Positions 4,866 to 5,927 of a DNA stretch of 5,927 bases are shown in pieces (position 1 is the first letter of the stretch; each line of letters begins with the position of its first letter). The notes beneath the pieces are model-generated. The model had not been told where the DNA came from. It ran no database searches and worked only from the letters and a program-made list of their open reading frames with translations. This DNA is from JAFKKS01 sp039808325 (GTDB taxonomy: Bacteria; Pseudomonadota; Alphaproteobacteria; Rhizobiales; Xanthobacteraceae). The DNA lies in contig JBDHSU010000183.1 in assembly GCA_039808325.1 (NCBI GenBank), forward strand, positions 1 through 5,927. Direction: 5' to 3'. A program made the translations under genes and the position numbers.

Positions 4866-5804
4866 ATGACCAGAGTGTCGTCAGCTCTCGAGGAGCGCAT
4901 CGCCGCCGTGCGGCGCTTCACCCGCTTCTACTCCCGCCACCTCGGCCTGCTGCAGGAAGAGCTCCTGACGAGCGGCTTTTCGCTCACCGAGGGGCGCGTG
5001 TTGTACGAACTGGCGCATCGCGATCCGACCACGGCGACAGCGCTCGCCGCCGATCTCAATCTCGACGCAGGCTACCTGAGCCGCATCTTGCGCCGCTTCG
5101 GCGAGGCCAAGCTGATCAGCAAGAAAAACGCCGCCGGCGACGCCCGGCAAAGCCTGATTGCCATCACCGCGAAGGGGCGGAAAGCGTTCGCGCCGCTGAA
5201 CGAAAGCTCCCGCAAGCAGGTCGCGGCAATGCTGGAGGCTCTCAGTCTCGACGAACAGGCGCGCCTCGCCGCCGCGATGGCGACGGTAGAAGGGCTGCTG
5301 CAACCGGCGGACGGCGCGCGTACGCCGGTACTTCTCCTGAGGCCGCATCGCCCTGGCGACATGGGATGGGTGACGTCGCTCAACGCCGCCCTCTACGCCC
5401 AGGAACATGGGTGGGACATCAGCTACGAATCCCTGGTTGCGAAAATCACGGCCGAATTCATCGACAACTTCGATCCGCGAAAGGAAGCCTGCTGGATCGC
5501 GGAAATGGACGGCCAGCGCGTCGGGTCCGTATTCGTGGTCAGAAAGACCGATACGATCGCGAAACTGCGCCTCCTCCTCGTCGATCCGAAGGCGCGCGGC
5601 CTTGGCCTCGGCGGCCGTTTCGTCGACGAGTGTCTGCGGTTCGCGAAAGGCGCCGGCTACAAGCGCATGACGCTGTGGACACAAAGCTCGCTCGTCGTTG
5701 CGCGCCGCATCTACGCCAAGGCCGGCTTTGAATGCGTTGCGGAGGAACCGCATCATTCTTTCGGCGTCGACCTCATCGGCGAGACTTGGGAACGCGATTT
5801 ATAA
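4866..5804 (+). CDS. MarR-type winged-helix regulator fused to GNAT acetyltransferase
   Basis: A two-domain protein of 312 residues. Residues 5-145 form a MarR-type winged helix: an N-terminal dimerisation helix (ERIAAVRRFTRFYSRHL), the recognition helix region LDAGYLSRILRRFGEAKLI (66-84), and a wing SKKNAAGDARQSLIAIT (85-101). Residues 155-312 form a GNAT fold with LRLLLVDPKARGLGLGG (234-250), whose R-G-L-G-L-G is the acetyl-CoA pyrophosphate loop, followed by a helix and the YAKAGFE motif (283-289). Such MarR-GNAT fusions are a known architecture in alphaproteobacteria; substrates are mostly unknown. An in-frame ATG lies at 4854. The later ATG is chosen because GGGTG sits five bases before it and because the candidate -10 leaves almost no leader for the earlier one. 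Palindromes upstream suggest autoregulation. A transporter gene follows in the same direction. Confidence 0.92.
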   Translation: MTRVSSALEERIAAVRRFTRFYSRHLGLLQEELLTSGFSLTEGRVLYELAHRDPTTATALAADLNLDAGYLSRILRRFGEAKLISKKNAAGDARQSLIAITAKGRKAFAPLNESSRKQVAAMLEALSLDEQARLAAAMATVEGLLQPADGARTPVLLLRPHRPGDMGWVTSLNAALYAQEHGWDISYESLVAKITAEFIDNFDPRKEACWIAEMDGQRVGSVFVVRKTDTIAKLRLLLVDPKARGLGLGGRFVDECLRFAKGAGYKRMTLWTQSSLVVARRIYAKAGFECVAEEPHHSFGVDLIGETWERDL

Positions 5805-5844
5805 CGCGGCCACCGTGCTCAGCAGCCTCCGTTGGCGTACACGC

Positions 5845-5927
5845 ATGGCCGGGACCCGTCTGGCGCTTCTTTCCGCCGCCGCGACCGGCGTCCAGGTCGG
5901 CACCGCGATCACCGCGACCCGGTTCGT
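5845..5927 (+). CDS. Probable EamA/DMT-family transporter, N-terminal fragment
   Basis: Partial gene cut by the window edge; 27 codons are visible. The peptide MAGTRLALLSAAATGVQVGTAITATRFV is hydrophobic and looks like the first membrane helix of an EamA (drug/metabolite) transporter, where an Ala-Thr-Gly-x-Gln-Val-Gly stretch is followed by an alternating small/hydrophobic run and an Arg-Phe. A GTG ten codons upstream (5815) in the same frame is an alternative start; neither has a clear ribosome site. It begins only 40 bp (or 10 bp) after the MarR-GNAT stop, so co-transcription is plausible. The family call is tentative because so little of the protein is present. Confidence 0.5.
   Translation, partial: MAGTRLALLSAAATGVQVGTAITATRF

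Noticed and set aside
4881..5756. Minus-strand open frame opposite the MarR-GNAT gene
   Set aside because: It is a shadow of a gene with clear winged-helix and acetyl-CoA motifs, and has no ribosome site or domain of its own.

Overview
The window is GC-rich chromosomal DNA from an alphaproteobacterium, most likely of the Hyphomicrobiales (Rhizobiales). This rests on protein character and gene order: a plant/cyanobacterial-type glutathione reductase, a DUF2059 exported protein and RpiA in one run opposite a Gph phosphatase, plus a class II DAHP synthase start. It is a judgement from recall, not from a database search.

Left part (1-2930, minus strand). A class II DAHP synthase gene begins at 77 and runs off the left edge. 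Upstream of it lies a 148-bp gap with a strong hairpin and a possible promoter. Next comes an operon transcribed right to left: rpiA (ribose-5-phosphate isomerase), a secreted DUF2059 protein and gor (glutathione reductase), with gaps of 32 and 9 bp.

Middle part (2931-4568, plus strand). A 154-bp divergent region separates rpiA from gph (phosphoglycolate phosphatase, HAD family). Gph is followed by a short lipoprotein with a PEGA-like domain and a proline-rich tail containing three separate runs of seven prolines. A complete tRNA-Val(CAC) gene with encoded CCA follows, preceded by a TTGACA promoter and by a 13-bp copy of its own 3' end.

Right part (4569-5927). A gene-free stretch rich in small inverted repeats and one tandem repeat ends in a sharply AT-rich island. 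The island carries a perfect TTGACTTAGTCAA palindrome and a second, imperfect dyad. Right after it starts a MarR-type regulator fused to a GNAT acetyltransferase. The start of a probable EamA/DMT-type transporter runs off the right edge.

Metabolic logic (inference): RpiA belongs to the pentose phosphate pathway, which yields NADPH used by Gor and erythrose-4-phosphate used by DAHP synthase. Gph removes 2-phosphoglycolate. The MarR-GNAT gene with its operator-like palindromes and the adjacent transporter may form a separate small sense/modify/export unit. I see no integrase, transposase, CRISPR array or toxin-antitoxin pair. Most of the window is ordinary core genome; the more interesting parts are the tRNA surroundings and the MarR-GNAT promoter.
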